64,000 nt of DNA from UBA5078 sp033721235. Its GTDB lineage: Bacteria > Pseudomonadota > Gammaproteobacteria > Pseudomonadales > Pseudohongiellaceae. The position numbers were made by a program, and so were the translations under genes. A model generated the notes under the pieces. It ran no database searches. It was given only the letters and a program-made list of their open reading frames with translations, and had not been told where the DNA came from. The stretch is taken from the NCBI GenBank assembly GCA_033721235.1, contig JAWWAY010000014.1, positions 1 to 64,000 on the forward strand, read 5' to 3'. Position 1 is the first letter of the stretch. Each line of letters begins with the position of its first letter. Of this stretch, positions 33,811 through 42,414 are shown in pieces.

Positions 33811-34887
33811 CTACAAATCGAGGGCGGTGCTAATTTGACGCCAAGACAGATACTTAAAGTTTTGCGCTTCTTCTGGGTGCGTATTGAAGCCATCTTGCGT
33901 CACTACCATGCCCTGAGGATACTGGGGAGTTCTCAAGATGCTGCTAACGGCCAAACCATCGGTTTCTTGACTACCGTCCACGGCGAGCTCGGTATTGTGA
34001 CCCACTACAAAACTGCCTCTATAGGCATAGGGCGCTTGTCTATCGTAGACGGCATAGCTGAAGTTACCCTGGCTGGACACTACCAGATAGCCTTGGCCGC
34101 CTTCTTGTAGGTAGAGATCCATACCTTCCACGTCGGCAACGAGAACTTCATCGTCGATATCCGCAACGGAGACGATATTCGCTTCCTCCCGCGCATCCGC
34201 GGAGACCACGCGAATCCCTTCGTCTTCTACTCCTAGAAACAACAAGCCTTGTTCATCATCCGCCACACAGCCCTCTGGCTGATTCGACACGGCAAACTCT
34301 CTCACGAGGCGAGCCCCAAACTGCGGCATTGCGCCATCTTGAGGCGCGCGTAGCAATTGCCACTGCTGGAATCGGCCGTCCTTATCATTGACAAAGACTT
34401 GCGGCCCCATATCACTCATATACATGCATAGGCCATAGGGTTCGCTTAAACCGGTAGGAATCTCGCTAGCGGACAGCCAGCTCACTTCTCCGCTGTGCGC
34501 CACGAGGAATAAGCTAATAGTATTGCGCGTACGATTACTCGCTGCGGCGATGGCCGACCACCCTGGCACATCACTCAGCGCGCGAATATCGATATTATTC
34601 ACACGACCAACTGCTAGGCGCTGTGTACGCTCGCCTTCGAGATTATAAACCTCCAAACCGTATTGCTTGTCCGTACCTAGTATTCGGCTATTATCAATAT
34701 TGTGCGGATCCACCCATATTGCAGGATCGTCAGCGGCATCCTCGGCCGAAAGAACGGGAGCGGTCTCGCCCTGAGCAAACACAAGTACCGCTTTAGGCGG
34801 CGCTACCATATGCTCTTCTAGGGCACAGGCCGTTAGAATGAATAGCATAAAGGCAAACCAAGAACACGCTAGCTTCGATCGAATCAT
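33811..34887 (-). CDS. Beta-propeller phytase-like lipoprotein
   Basis: A 358-residue protein with a lipoprotein signal (lipobox LTAC, Cys21). The mature part shows BPP phytase marks: SAEDAADDPAIWVDP, SRILGTDKQYGLEVYNLEGE, and blade repeats through DVEGMDLYLQEGGQGYLVVSSQG to the C-terminus. BPP enzymes are calcium-dependent and release phosphate from phytate in the periplasm or outside. Such enzymes in aquatic bacteria are usually linked to phosphorus acquisition; no phosphate-uptake genes or Pho box were recognised nearby. Divergent from the ydfG-type gene. Confidence 0.85.
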   Translation of the reverse strand: MIRSKLACSWFAFMLFILTACALEEHMVAPPKAVLVFAQGETAPVLSAEDAADDPAIWVDPHNIDNSRILGTDKQYGLEVYNLEGERTQRLAVGRVNNIDIRALSDVPGWSAIAAASNRTRNTISLFLVAHSGEVSWLSASEIPTGLSEPYGLCMYMSDMGPQVFVNDKDGRFQQWQLLRAPQDGAMPQFGARLVREFAVSNQPEGCVADDEQGLLFLGVEDEGIRVVSADAREEANIVSVADIDDEVLVADVEGMDLYLQEGGQGYLVVSSQGNFSYAVYDRQAPYAYRGSFVVGHNTELAVDGSQETDGLAVSSILRTPQYPQGMVVTQDGFNTHPEEAQNFKYLSWRQISTALDL

Positions 34888-34988
34888 TTTAAAAAAACAC
34901 CCTGAATTAATCTGTCGAGTGCTGCATTCTAATGATGCTGTGTGTCAAAATGATTACGATACTGATGACAAAAAAAGGACTAAGCACA

Positions 34989-35753
34989 ATGTCTAAGACC
35001 GTACTCATTACGGGGGCCTCCTCGGGCTTTGGCGAGGCGACAGCGTATAGATTCGCCGAGACTGGCGCAAAACTTGTGTTATGTGCCCGCAGCAAGGATA
35101 AGCTGGACGCCCTACAACAAGAGCTCGCTATGCAGACCTCCGTGCATATCGCGACGGTGGATCTGACTTCCCAACAATCCGTAGATGCTTTTTTTGCATC
35201 CCTGCCAGAGCAGTTTCGAGAAATTGATGTTTTGGTTAATAATGCCGGTTTAGCCTTAGGCATGGAGCCCGCTCACCTTGCGAAGCTAGAAGACTGGGAA
35301 ACCATGATCGACACCAATATCAAGGGCTTAGTGCGCATGAGCAAAGCGGTACTGACAGGCATGGTCGAGCGCAATAGTGGTCATATTATTAATATTGGCT
35401 CTACTGCCGGGAATTGGCCCTACCCCGGCGGTAATACCTATGGCGGCACTAAAGCCTTTGTGCAGAGTTTCTCGCGAGCTTTACGCGCGGACCTACTTGG
35501 CAAGAAAATTCGCGTCAGCAACATCGAGCCGGGCATGTCGCAAACCAACTTTTCTAATGTGCGCTTCAAAGGAGACGAGACAAAGGCCGCAAAAGTATAC
35601 GAGGGGACGAAACCGCTTAGCGCACAGGATGTGGCTGAAATGATCTTCTGGGTAAACTCTATGCCTGAGCACGTCAACATCAATACCCTCGAGGCAATGC
35701 CTGTGTGTCAGGCATGGAGTGCTTTATCAGTTAATCGAGAAATAGAGTATTAG
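34989..35753 (+). CDS. ydfG: SDR family NADP-dependent dehydrogenase, YdfG-like
   Basis: A 254-residue short-chain dehydrogenase. The ATG at 34989 follows AAAGGAC; upstream in-frame ATGs at 34932 and after lack a site. It shows ITGASSGFGEA (TGxxxGxG), VNNAGLALGMEPAH, NINIG-type IINIGSTAGNWPYPGG, catalytic Tyr-X3-Lys (YGGTKAF) and NTLEAMPV near the end. These match the E. coli YdfG family of 3-hydroxy acid (for example serine or malonic semialdehyde-related) dehydrogenases in order and spacing. Only 4 nt separate its stop from the convergent glycosyltransferase stop. Confidence 0.9.
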   Translation: MSKTVLITGASSGFGEATAYRFAETGAKLVLCARSKDKLDALQQELAMQTSVHIATVDLTSQQSVDAFFASLPEQFREIDVLVNNAGLALGMEPAHLAKLEDWETMIDTNIKGLVRMSKAVLTGMVERNSGHIINIGSTAGNWPYPGGNTYGGTKAFVQSFSRALRADLLGKKIRVSNIEPGMSQTNFSNVRFKGDETKAAKVYEGTKPLSAQDVAEMIFWVNSMPEHVNINTLEAMPVCQAWSALSVNREIEY

Positions 35754-35757
35754 ATTC

Positions 35758-38700
35758 TTAACCCGATCGATTACTGCGGATTTGAGCTAGACGGGCACGC
35801 ATTAGCTCGCCTACGACTCTCGGAGAAAATTCACTTGCTATGGTATGCAATGCCCGTTTGGCCAGACGCTCGGCCAAGGCTTTATCATCCACTAGGCTAC
35901 GCATACCTTCTGCGGCTTGATTAATATCCGGATCAGCCCAAATTTGTCCCTTCTTGTAAGGCCCGTAGTCTTTATCCACTTCGATCAGGGTGTAACTCAC
36001 ACAAACACTGTTATCAGGGCTCATATAATCCACATTGCCAGACCAATTAGTCGCTAGAACCACTTTCCCCAAGGCCATCGCTTCTGCAGGCCCAAGCCCG
36101 AAACCCTCGGAGCGGTGCAGGGAAACAAAGCAATCGATACAGCCGATAAGAGAGTTAATCTCCTCACGAGAAAATACTTTGTTCACAATGATAATATTCT
36201 TGTACTTTCCAATCGCCAACTTCAGAGCATCCATGGCTTCAGCCGTACAATTGTTTACCTTGAGAACTAATCGCACATTCATATCATTGGAGTCGAAGGC
36301 CTTTTGGAAGGCACTAATCGCACCATATGGATTCTTTCTTTCCGCAAGGCTGTGAGTATCGAACATCGACAAGAAGATAAAAGCATTTTCTGGAAGAGCA
36401 AAATGTTGACGCGGTAACTTGGCCGTATCCGCAACCTCTATAGCGTGTGGAACTCTTATGACCGGCACTGGTGACTTAATGGCAACAGCATCTTGCACAA
36501 AGGACGATGGCACCCAGATTTCATCGAAATGCCCGAATGCACTTTCCCAGTCTTTGGGTATAACTGGCAACTCCCAAGCCCAATAGCCAATCACATAGTG
36601 ATTGTCGAAATAGGCGCTTGGTAATTCGGAAATAACTCGCCCTACCTGGTCGGGATTAATATGTACCAAAGTAATATCATAGTCCGCAGAAGTGGTTTCT
36701 TTATGCTGCCAGCTCAAATCCCCCATGCGCGATGGGTTACCCCCTTGGAAACAAATAATGCCAAATGGCTCTTTTGCTGCCGTCAGGGCTTTGGCATCAC
36801 TTCTTGCGCCCTCACCGATCCCCATTTCAGCTCTCGTGTAACCAATGAGATTCACCCCTGCCCTATCTCCACCGGATGCTAGACGCTTCAATGGAACATC
36901 TATGCTCTGGGCAGTGGAATTTGATTCCACGCCCACGTCGAGTGAATAGTCACCCTCGATGCTCGATAAGTTGGGATTATAATATTTGTCCCCAGAGGAA
37001 AAGTATTCTCCCCACCTACTCCACATGGCTTCTTCGTCTTCTTTAGGAACAGAGGATTTGCGGCTGATGCTCTCGTGATGAATCAAGCTCGCATTGGGAG
37101 TCCAAATATTTCGATAGGACTTAAGCGATAGACGCATACATAAATCCACATCATTGCCCACCACCGCTAGTTCTTCATCAAAGCCTTCGACCTCTTCAAA
37201 CTTCTGCTTTGTTACCATTAGGCATGCGCCTGTACTGGCAGAAACTTCTCGTGTGGTCGCATGAAGTGCACGGTAAATACGTTTACTAGGCATTCGCTTA
37301 TGGAACTGGTGCAAGGCACCGCCCCCGTGAGCGACCAACATAACCCCTGCATGTTGCATGGCACCATTGGGGTAGAACAGGCGTGCGCCGACCGTAGCGG
37401 TACTTGGCTTAATGGCGAGCCGAAGCATCTCCTCTAGCCAGTCACCTTCGATAATTTCAACATCATCATTTAGGAATAGGTAAACTTGCCCACTGGCATG
37501 TCTGGCCCCTTCATTATTCAACTTGGCCCAGTTAAATGGATAGTTACACTCTATAATTTTCAGCTGTTTGTCTTGCAGATAGGCGATTCCCTCAGGGTAC
37601 TTACCGCGACCATTGTCCAGAATCACTATTTCGTAATTAGAGTACTGCGTTTTAGCCTGTAAGGACTCTATACAAGGCTTTATTAGCTTTAGGTTGCCCA
37701 TCGTCGGAATTATGATGGACACCTTTGGCTCACTCTGAAGAGGCCACTTTATATGGCGCAAGCCATACTCAGATTCTTCGAGCTCGGCATTTGGGTGACT
37801 TTCCTGTAACCAGGCCGAAACACTTTGGTATTCACTGGCACGAGCCTTGGCGACATCGTCACATACAGGTTCGCTCCACAATACCTTAGCAATACGTCGT
37901 GGTTCATCGATATGCTCGGAGAGCCTCAGCAGCACACTGTAGCGCCAATTCCCTGAATCAGCCTGAGGCATATCATCAGACTTGAGCACATCGCGCCTTA
38001 CGGCGTACACATTGCCTATATAGTTATTAGCGTACAGATGCTCAGGAGACCATTGTGGCGTAAACACTGGGTTTAAATGCCTGTCATCGGATGTGTATTG
38101 GTCGTGATCGCAATAAACGAGTTCATCGCCCTCTTCTATTGCTTTGGAGAATTCAAGAAGAGCATTGGGAGCGAGCAACTCTCCCCCCCTCATAAAGAGC
38201 AGCCAGCTTTGTTCTTCCTCAATGCACTCTATTGCCTCTTGAGCACTTGCATGTGTTTTCAGTGCCGAGAAACGCTTGGCGGTTTCTCCTACTATATGCA
38301 GCTCCAAGTCATTCCACGACTGCTCTTCAATACTATTTAGACTCGCAGCTAGCAAGGTGGAATCACCGCCTTCAGATAGAAAGATAATATGAAATTTTCG
38401 AGTCTTCTTTACGAGGCTTATATGGGGAATTTGCTTGACGACTTCAGCCGCTTCCGGTGTGTTTTGCCAATACCAAGCGTTATAGAGATCAGCCTTTTCT
38501 TGGACAATTATATTTCTATTAAGCTCTTCGCAGGACCCGTCATTATCGCAAGCACGTATAATCAGCTCGTGCTCGCCCACGGGTATATCTTCTAGCGAAA
38601 CCTCTTGATAGAACCCCGATGTGATCGCATCGGCTACGTGCGGAAATTCATCTGCTATATCGGGTCTGGTTATGCCTGTTGAAAAAGTCGCCTTTACATC

Positions 38701-39972
38701 ACCATCGATAAATAGCTCAATATTACTGATTCCCGATGAAGCTAGACACCAGCCTTGAACAGTAATTTGCTCACTGAAAGCTAATCGCTCTGGCGATGGA
38801 GAATCGAGGCTAATCTTTACTCCAGAGGCAGCAACGCCCTCGCGTCGTTCTTTTCCAAGCTTCCTAGCGTTTAATTTTTCTTTAAATTTTCTCGCACCGG
38901 CTTTTATTAGCAACTGTTTAAGCCCACGAACGGGCCTAGTAATGCGCCAAGAAAGAGAGCTATAAATTAACTGAATATGCTCATTTAACTGAACAATATG
39001 TGCTTTACTGCTCTCAAGTTCCGCAATTTTTCTCTGTAGACGCTGTTGTGTTTTAAGCAGCTGAGCTTTTTGAGCTTCATTGTCCTGAGTCAGCTCTTCG
39101 AGCTCAGTATTGAGCTTCTTGTTTTGCTCGTATACCGCAACAAGTTCGTCATTTAAGCTCTTTGCTGTTTGTTGTAGCGTGTCAATTTCGGCTTCTTTGT
39201 CTAGCGAGCCGAAGGACTCGTTGATCTGCTGCCCACTCCAAACTTTAAACCACTTCTTGAATAACAGAGCTCGCCCTGCGGAGATTGGGTTTCCGGCTTT
39301 AAACCTTGAACCCGAGTCCTTTGTAGCAGTATTGGATTCGCCACCGTCCCGATAGAAGGCCGTCATCTCATCTAAATGAAAGAAGCCGGCATGCTGAGAA
39401 ATCTGCAACCAGAAATCCCAGTCTTCAAAAATATCGAGGCTCTCATCAAAGCGACAGCCACACTCAACTAGTTCACGTCTAAAGAGCGCCGAGTGTATGG
39501 GAATAAAATTATCGCGACGCAACACGGCCGCATCGAAATCCTGGCGAAAAGTGCCCTCCAATAAGGAACCGTCGATAGCAGCCTTTTGAGTGCTAGAGTA
39601 GGCGACGCCAAGTTCAGGATTGTTCTGTAAGACAGCAACAAGATTGCCAATATGATCGGGCGCTATCCAGTCATCTTCGTCTAAGAACAAGCAATACTCG
39701 CCCTTAGCATGATTAAGCGCCACATTGGCCGCAGCGGGCCTATTGAGTTGCCCCTTGCCTGTCACCTCATTGAGTGGAGAGCTTAGCTGAAGATCCCGGT
39801 GAACACTCAAGCCCTCACCCGAAGCATCGACTAAGACTATCTCTAAGGAGCCATAGCGTTGCGCCTCTATGGACTTGAGAGCCTCGACCAGCTCGGGCCG
39901 ATTCATGCTACGACACAATATTGAAACAAGTATTGAGGCGGGGCTGCTGTTTGTATTGCGTTCTTGGGTCAT
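35758..39972 (-). CDS. Four-module glycosyltransferase (three GT2-like, one GT4) with coiled coil
   Basis: A 1404-residue soluble protein with several catalytic modules. GT2-A covers about 13-215 (PASILVSILCRSMNRPELVE, DEDDW acidic motif at 99-102). A coiled coil is at 255-340, then SWRITRPVRG. A beta-sandwich-like linker follows (about 385-490). GT2-B spans about 525-735 (SLNSIEEQSWNDL, VYCDHDQ and the WSPEHLYANNYIGNVYAVRR signature). GT2-C spans 748-985 (VSIIIPTMGNLKLIKPCIES, NDDVEI). GT4 spans 1035-1395 (NLIGYTRAEMGIGEGARSDA ... SLHRSEGFGLGPAEAMA). Such multi-GT proteins build repeating polysaccharide or O-antigen backbones. The Wzm/Wzt exporter lies 8 kb away on the other strand. Confidence 0.9.
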   Translation of the reverse strand: MTQERNTNSSPASILVSILCRSMNRPELVEALKSIEAQRYGSLEIVLVDASGEGLSVHRDLQLSSPLNEVTGKGQLNRPAAANVALNHAKGEYCLFLDEDDWIAPDHIGNLVAVLQNNPELGVAYSSTQKAAIDGSLLEGTFRQDFDAAVLRRDNFIPIHSALFRRELVECGCRFDESLDIFEDWDFWLQISQHAGFFHLDEMTAFYRDGGESNTATKDSGSRFKAGNPISAGRALLFKKWFKVWSGQQINESFGSLDKEAEIDTLQQTAKSLNDELVAVYEQNKKLNTELEELTQDNEAQKAQLLKTQQRLQRKIAELESSKAHIVQLNEHIQLIYSSLSWRITRPVRGLKQLLIKAGARKFKEKLNARKLGKERREGVAASGVKISLDSPSPERLAFSEQITVQGWCLASSGISNIELFIDGDVKATFSTGITRPDIADEFPHVADAITSGFYQEVSLEDIPVGEHELIIRACDNDGSCEELNRNIIVQEKADLYNAWYWQNTPEAAEVVKQIPHISLVKKTRKFHIIFLSEGGDSTLLAASLNSIEEQSWNDLELHIVGETAKRFSALKTHASAQEAIECIEEEQSWLLFMRGGELLAPNALLEFSKAIEEGDELVYCDHDQYTSDDRHLNPVFTPQWSPEHLYANNYIGNVYAVRRDVLKSDDMPQADSGNWRYSVLLRLSEHIDEPRRIAKVLWSEPVCDDVAKARASEYQSVSAWLQESHPNAELEESEYGLRHIKWPLQSEPKVSIIIPTMGNLKLIKPCIESLQAKTQYSNYEIVILDNGRGKYPEGIAYLQDKQLKIIECNYPFNWAKLNNEGARHASGQVYLFLNDDVEIIEGDWLEEMLRLAIKPSTATVGARLFYPNGAMQHAGVMLVAHGGGALHQFHKRMPSKRIYRALHATTREVSASTGACLMVTKQKFEEVEGFDEELAVVGNDVDLCMRLSLKSYRNIWTPNASLIHHESISRKSSVPKEDEEAMWSRWGEYFSSGDKYYNPNLSSIEGDYSLDVGVESNSTAQSIDVPLKRLASGGDRAGVNLIGYTRAEMGIGEGARSDAKALTAAKEPFGIICFQGGNPSRMGDLSWQHKETTSADYDITLVHINPDQVGRVISELPSAYFDNHYVIGYWAWELPVIPKDWESAFGHFDEIWVPSSFVQDAVAIKSPVPVIRVPHAIEVADTAKLPRQHFALPENAFIFLSMFDTHSLAERKNPYGAISAFQKAFDSNDMNVRLVLKVNNCTAEAMDALKLAIGKYKNIIIVNKVFSREEINSLIGCIDCFVSLHRSEGFGLGPAEAMALGKVVLATNWSGNVDYMSPDNSVCVSYTLIEVDKDYGPYKKGQIWADPDINQAAEGMRSLVDDKALAERLAKRALHTIASEFSPRVVGELMRARLAQIRSNRSG

Positions 39973-40130
39973 TTCGCTATCGATTACGTCCTGTTAGGGC
40001 CAAAATAGCTAACAGTGTCGCTACGATGTCCTCACGTTAAAAACGAGGGGAATTATACCTACACAAAGGAGGGAATTGCCACGCAAAGGGCTAGAGGGGC
40101 GCGTTTGAGGGAGAATGACTGCTCTTGGGC

Positions 40131-40172
40131 AAAATAGAGAGAGCCTGCGAATACTTGCGCAGGCCCTCTCTT
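40131..40172 (-). terminator. Rho-independent terminator of the TonB receptor gene
   Basis: On the minus strand AGAGAGGGCCTGCG (40171-40158) pairs with CGCAGGCTCTCTCT (40149-40136) with one mismatch, followed by ATTTT. It lies about 15 nt after the receptor stop codon. Confidence 0.8.
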
Positions 40173-40185
40173 AGTCATAAGGGCC

Positions 40186-42312
40186 TTAGAAGGACCACAT
40201 TACGCGGGCGTATGCGTTGCGGCCTGTGCCGGGCATTCTGTCTCGCAAACCGATATCGGGATTATAAGCTCGGTTATAGCCTGCCAGATGGTCCTCGTAG
40301 TGCTCATCGAACAGATTATTGATACCGAAGCCTATCTCTAGGTCGCTAGAGACCAGAATATTACCGTTAATATTGAACAGCGAGTAAGCATCTGTCTCCA
40401 ACTCACCATTCGTCGCAGACACTCGATCTTGATCCGCATAGCTCACGGACTCTAGGGACACAGTCCAGTTGTCCTTTCTATAATCCAGCGCAAGAACAAT
40501 ATTGTCAGGAGAAATTCTATACAGATTATCGTTAATATCGTCTCTCTCCCCTCTAACAATGCTGGCCACAGCTCGAAGCGTTAAAGCCGAGGAAAGCACA
40601 TAGCGAGACTCCAGATCGAAACCATAGAACTTGGCATCAACGTTGGCATACTCTAGTGGGCCAGCTTGCCCCATTCCCATATTGGCCATCAATTGAGCAA
40701 AGTTCACCACCGTCGCATTAGTCGATGGAACACCTTGAATATAGTCTGTTACTTCCTTGTAGAAGGCTCGTGGATAGAAGCTTAGAGCTCCCTTGTCCAT
40801 ATCGAAGCCCACTTCAAGCTCATGGGCCACTTCCGCATCCAAGTCTGGCTTACCTACATATGTCTTTCCATCGGCCAAGCCGCCTGTCGCCTCCAATGGC
40901 AACCAGAGATAACGCTCTTGATAAGAGGCTGAGCGAGACTTACGCGCAGCACCTATATACCAGGTGGTATCGGAGCTGGTTTCGAGGCTGTAGCGAGCAA
41001 ACCAGTCAAAATTCGTATCACTTTGTGAAAGATCGCTAGTATTGAAGTTGTTCGCCAACATGGCCGCCATATTATTCATCATGACAGGCATTCCCATCAT
41101 CATGTTCATAGGGTTCAGGTTTGCAGATACCCGTTCGGAGTCTGAGCTCACTCGATTAACCCGAACACCGGCATCTAGACCCGCGCTATCGCTTAAGGAC
41201 AGGCTGCGCTCGACGAAGAGGCCTACAGTGTCTCGATCCGTATCATTGAAGTTGGCGATATAGAAGGCGGGAGCATTGGGGTTAGTAATAGTGGAGCGAT
41301 GCGTCTCCATATTAGAGTCAACGCCATACTTCCAAGTGCCGTTGTTCACGAATTCCTCTATGCTTAGAGCGAAGCCGTAGTTTTCGCTTACGGCGAAGTT
41401 TCTTCTATAGCGCATAGCGCCAGTCGTCATCATATTATCTTGAGGAGGACGACGAAGATGGTAGTTTGTCATCCAGTGTTCGTTATCGCTCGCAGAGAAT
41501 TTCGCCGTAATAATTCTGTCGGCGGTATCCCATGTGTATTTAGAGCGGAACAAGTCACTATCGACTGACAGAATATCCATAGGCAACGCAGCAGTACCTG
41601 TATCTTTAGTATTGTTACGCGCGAAGTCGATACTAAATTCGTGATCGCCTCGATTAAAACTGTAGCCCAGATCAAAGCGCTCACGATCATATTCTGAGGG
41701 AGTAATATCTCCATCGGCGAATTCTTGATCATCGCCATTCTCCTGCATCACAAAACCACGAAAAATATGATGTCGATTTGCGAGCGAAAAGAAGCCACTT
41801 GCTACCATTCCTGAGTTAACGCTCTGGCCGCCTAAATATGTTCTTCCAGCGAACTCGAAGTCATTCCCTAGGCCATAGTCACCAGAGTAAGTCTTGGCCT
41901 CAACGTAACCACCAATTGTTTCTTGCCCAGCGCTTACTGGGGCTATGCCCCGGTTAATGGTAAGAGACTCTAGAATTGCGACAGGCGCGTAATGTAGCGG
42001 CGTATCCATCGCATTGGGACCGGCGCCGCTAATCTTAGCGCCATCCACCGATACTCGAATTCGATCGCCATACATGCCGCGATACTGAGCGATACCCGTT
42101 AATTCGCCATTTTTATTGACGTTAGCGCCCGGCATTTTGCGTAATAATTGTGCCGTGTCTGCAGGCGCAACCATCGTATCGTCGGTAATAACCGTGTGCG
42201 TATCCCTCACACCAATCACCATGATTTCTTCCACGTTTTGAGGCGGTTGCGCATAAGCGCCTGCACTCAAGAGAATGGACACTGGAAGTAGTTTCTTGGT
42301 AAAGGCAATCAT
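40186..42312 (-). CDS. TonB-dependent outer-membrane receptor with Met-rich loops (possible copper receptor)
   Basis: A 708-residue receptor with GAGGAG before the ATG, a signal peptide (ends AYA/QP) and a plug domain from about 30 to 150 (EEIMVIGVRDT, MYGDRIRVSVDGAK, GPNAMDTPLHYAPVAILESL). The C-terminus YARVMWSF is a standard barrel ending in Phe. Around residues 400-420 a loop has nine Met in 18 residues (PMNMMMGMPVMMNNMAAM), and further Met clusters occur near 320 and 550. Methionine-rich external loops occur in the OprC-type copper receptors, so copper or another soft metal is a candidate, but a siderophore cannot be excluded. Downstream terminator is clear. Confidence 0.85.
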   Translation of the reverse strand: MIAFTKKLLPVSILLSAGAYAQPPQNVEEIMVIGVRDTHTVITDDTMVAPADTAQLLRKMPGANVNKNGELTGIAQYRGMYGDRIRVSVDGAKISGAGPNAMDTPLHYAPVAILESLTINRGIAPVSAGQETIGGYVEAKTYSGDYGLGNDFEFAGRTYLGGQSVNSGMVASGFFSLANRHHIFRGFVMQENGDDQEFADGDITPSEYDRERFDLGYSFNRGDHEFSIDFARNNTKDTGTAALPMDILSVDSDLFRSKYTWDTADRIITAKFSASDNEHWMTNYHLRRPPQDNMMTTGAMRYRRNFAVSENYGFALSIEEFVNNGTWKYGVDSNMETHRSTITNPNAPAFYIANFNDTDRDTVGLFVERSLSLSDSAGLDAGVRVNRVSSDSERVSANLNPMNMMMGMPVMMNNMAAMLANNFNTSDLSQSDTNFDWFARYSLETSSDTTWYIGAARKSRSASYQERYLWLPLEATGGLADGKTYVGKPDLDAEVAHELEVGFDMDKGALSFYPRAFYKEVTDYIQGVPSTNATVVNFAQLMANMGMGQAGPLEYANVDAKFYGFDLESRYVLSSALTLRAVASIVRGERDDINDNLYRISPDNIVLALDYRKDNWTVSLESVSYADQDRVSATNGELETDAYSLFNINGNILVSSDLEIGFGINNLFDEHYEDHLAGYNRAYNPDIGLRDRMPGTGRNAYARVMWSF

Positions 42313-42414
42313 CGCTTCTCCTCTTAATTCTATAAAATATCGACACTTTATATCCTACTAAATATAGAGCACCAATACTGTGCGACACGTTGTCGCACCC
42401 AAACCAGAGCAGCG

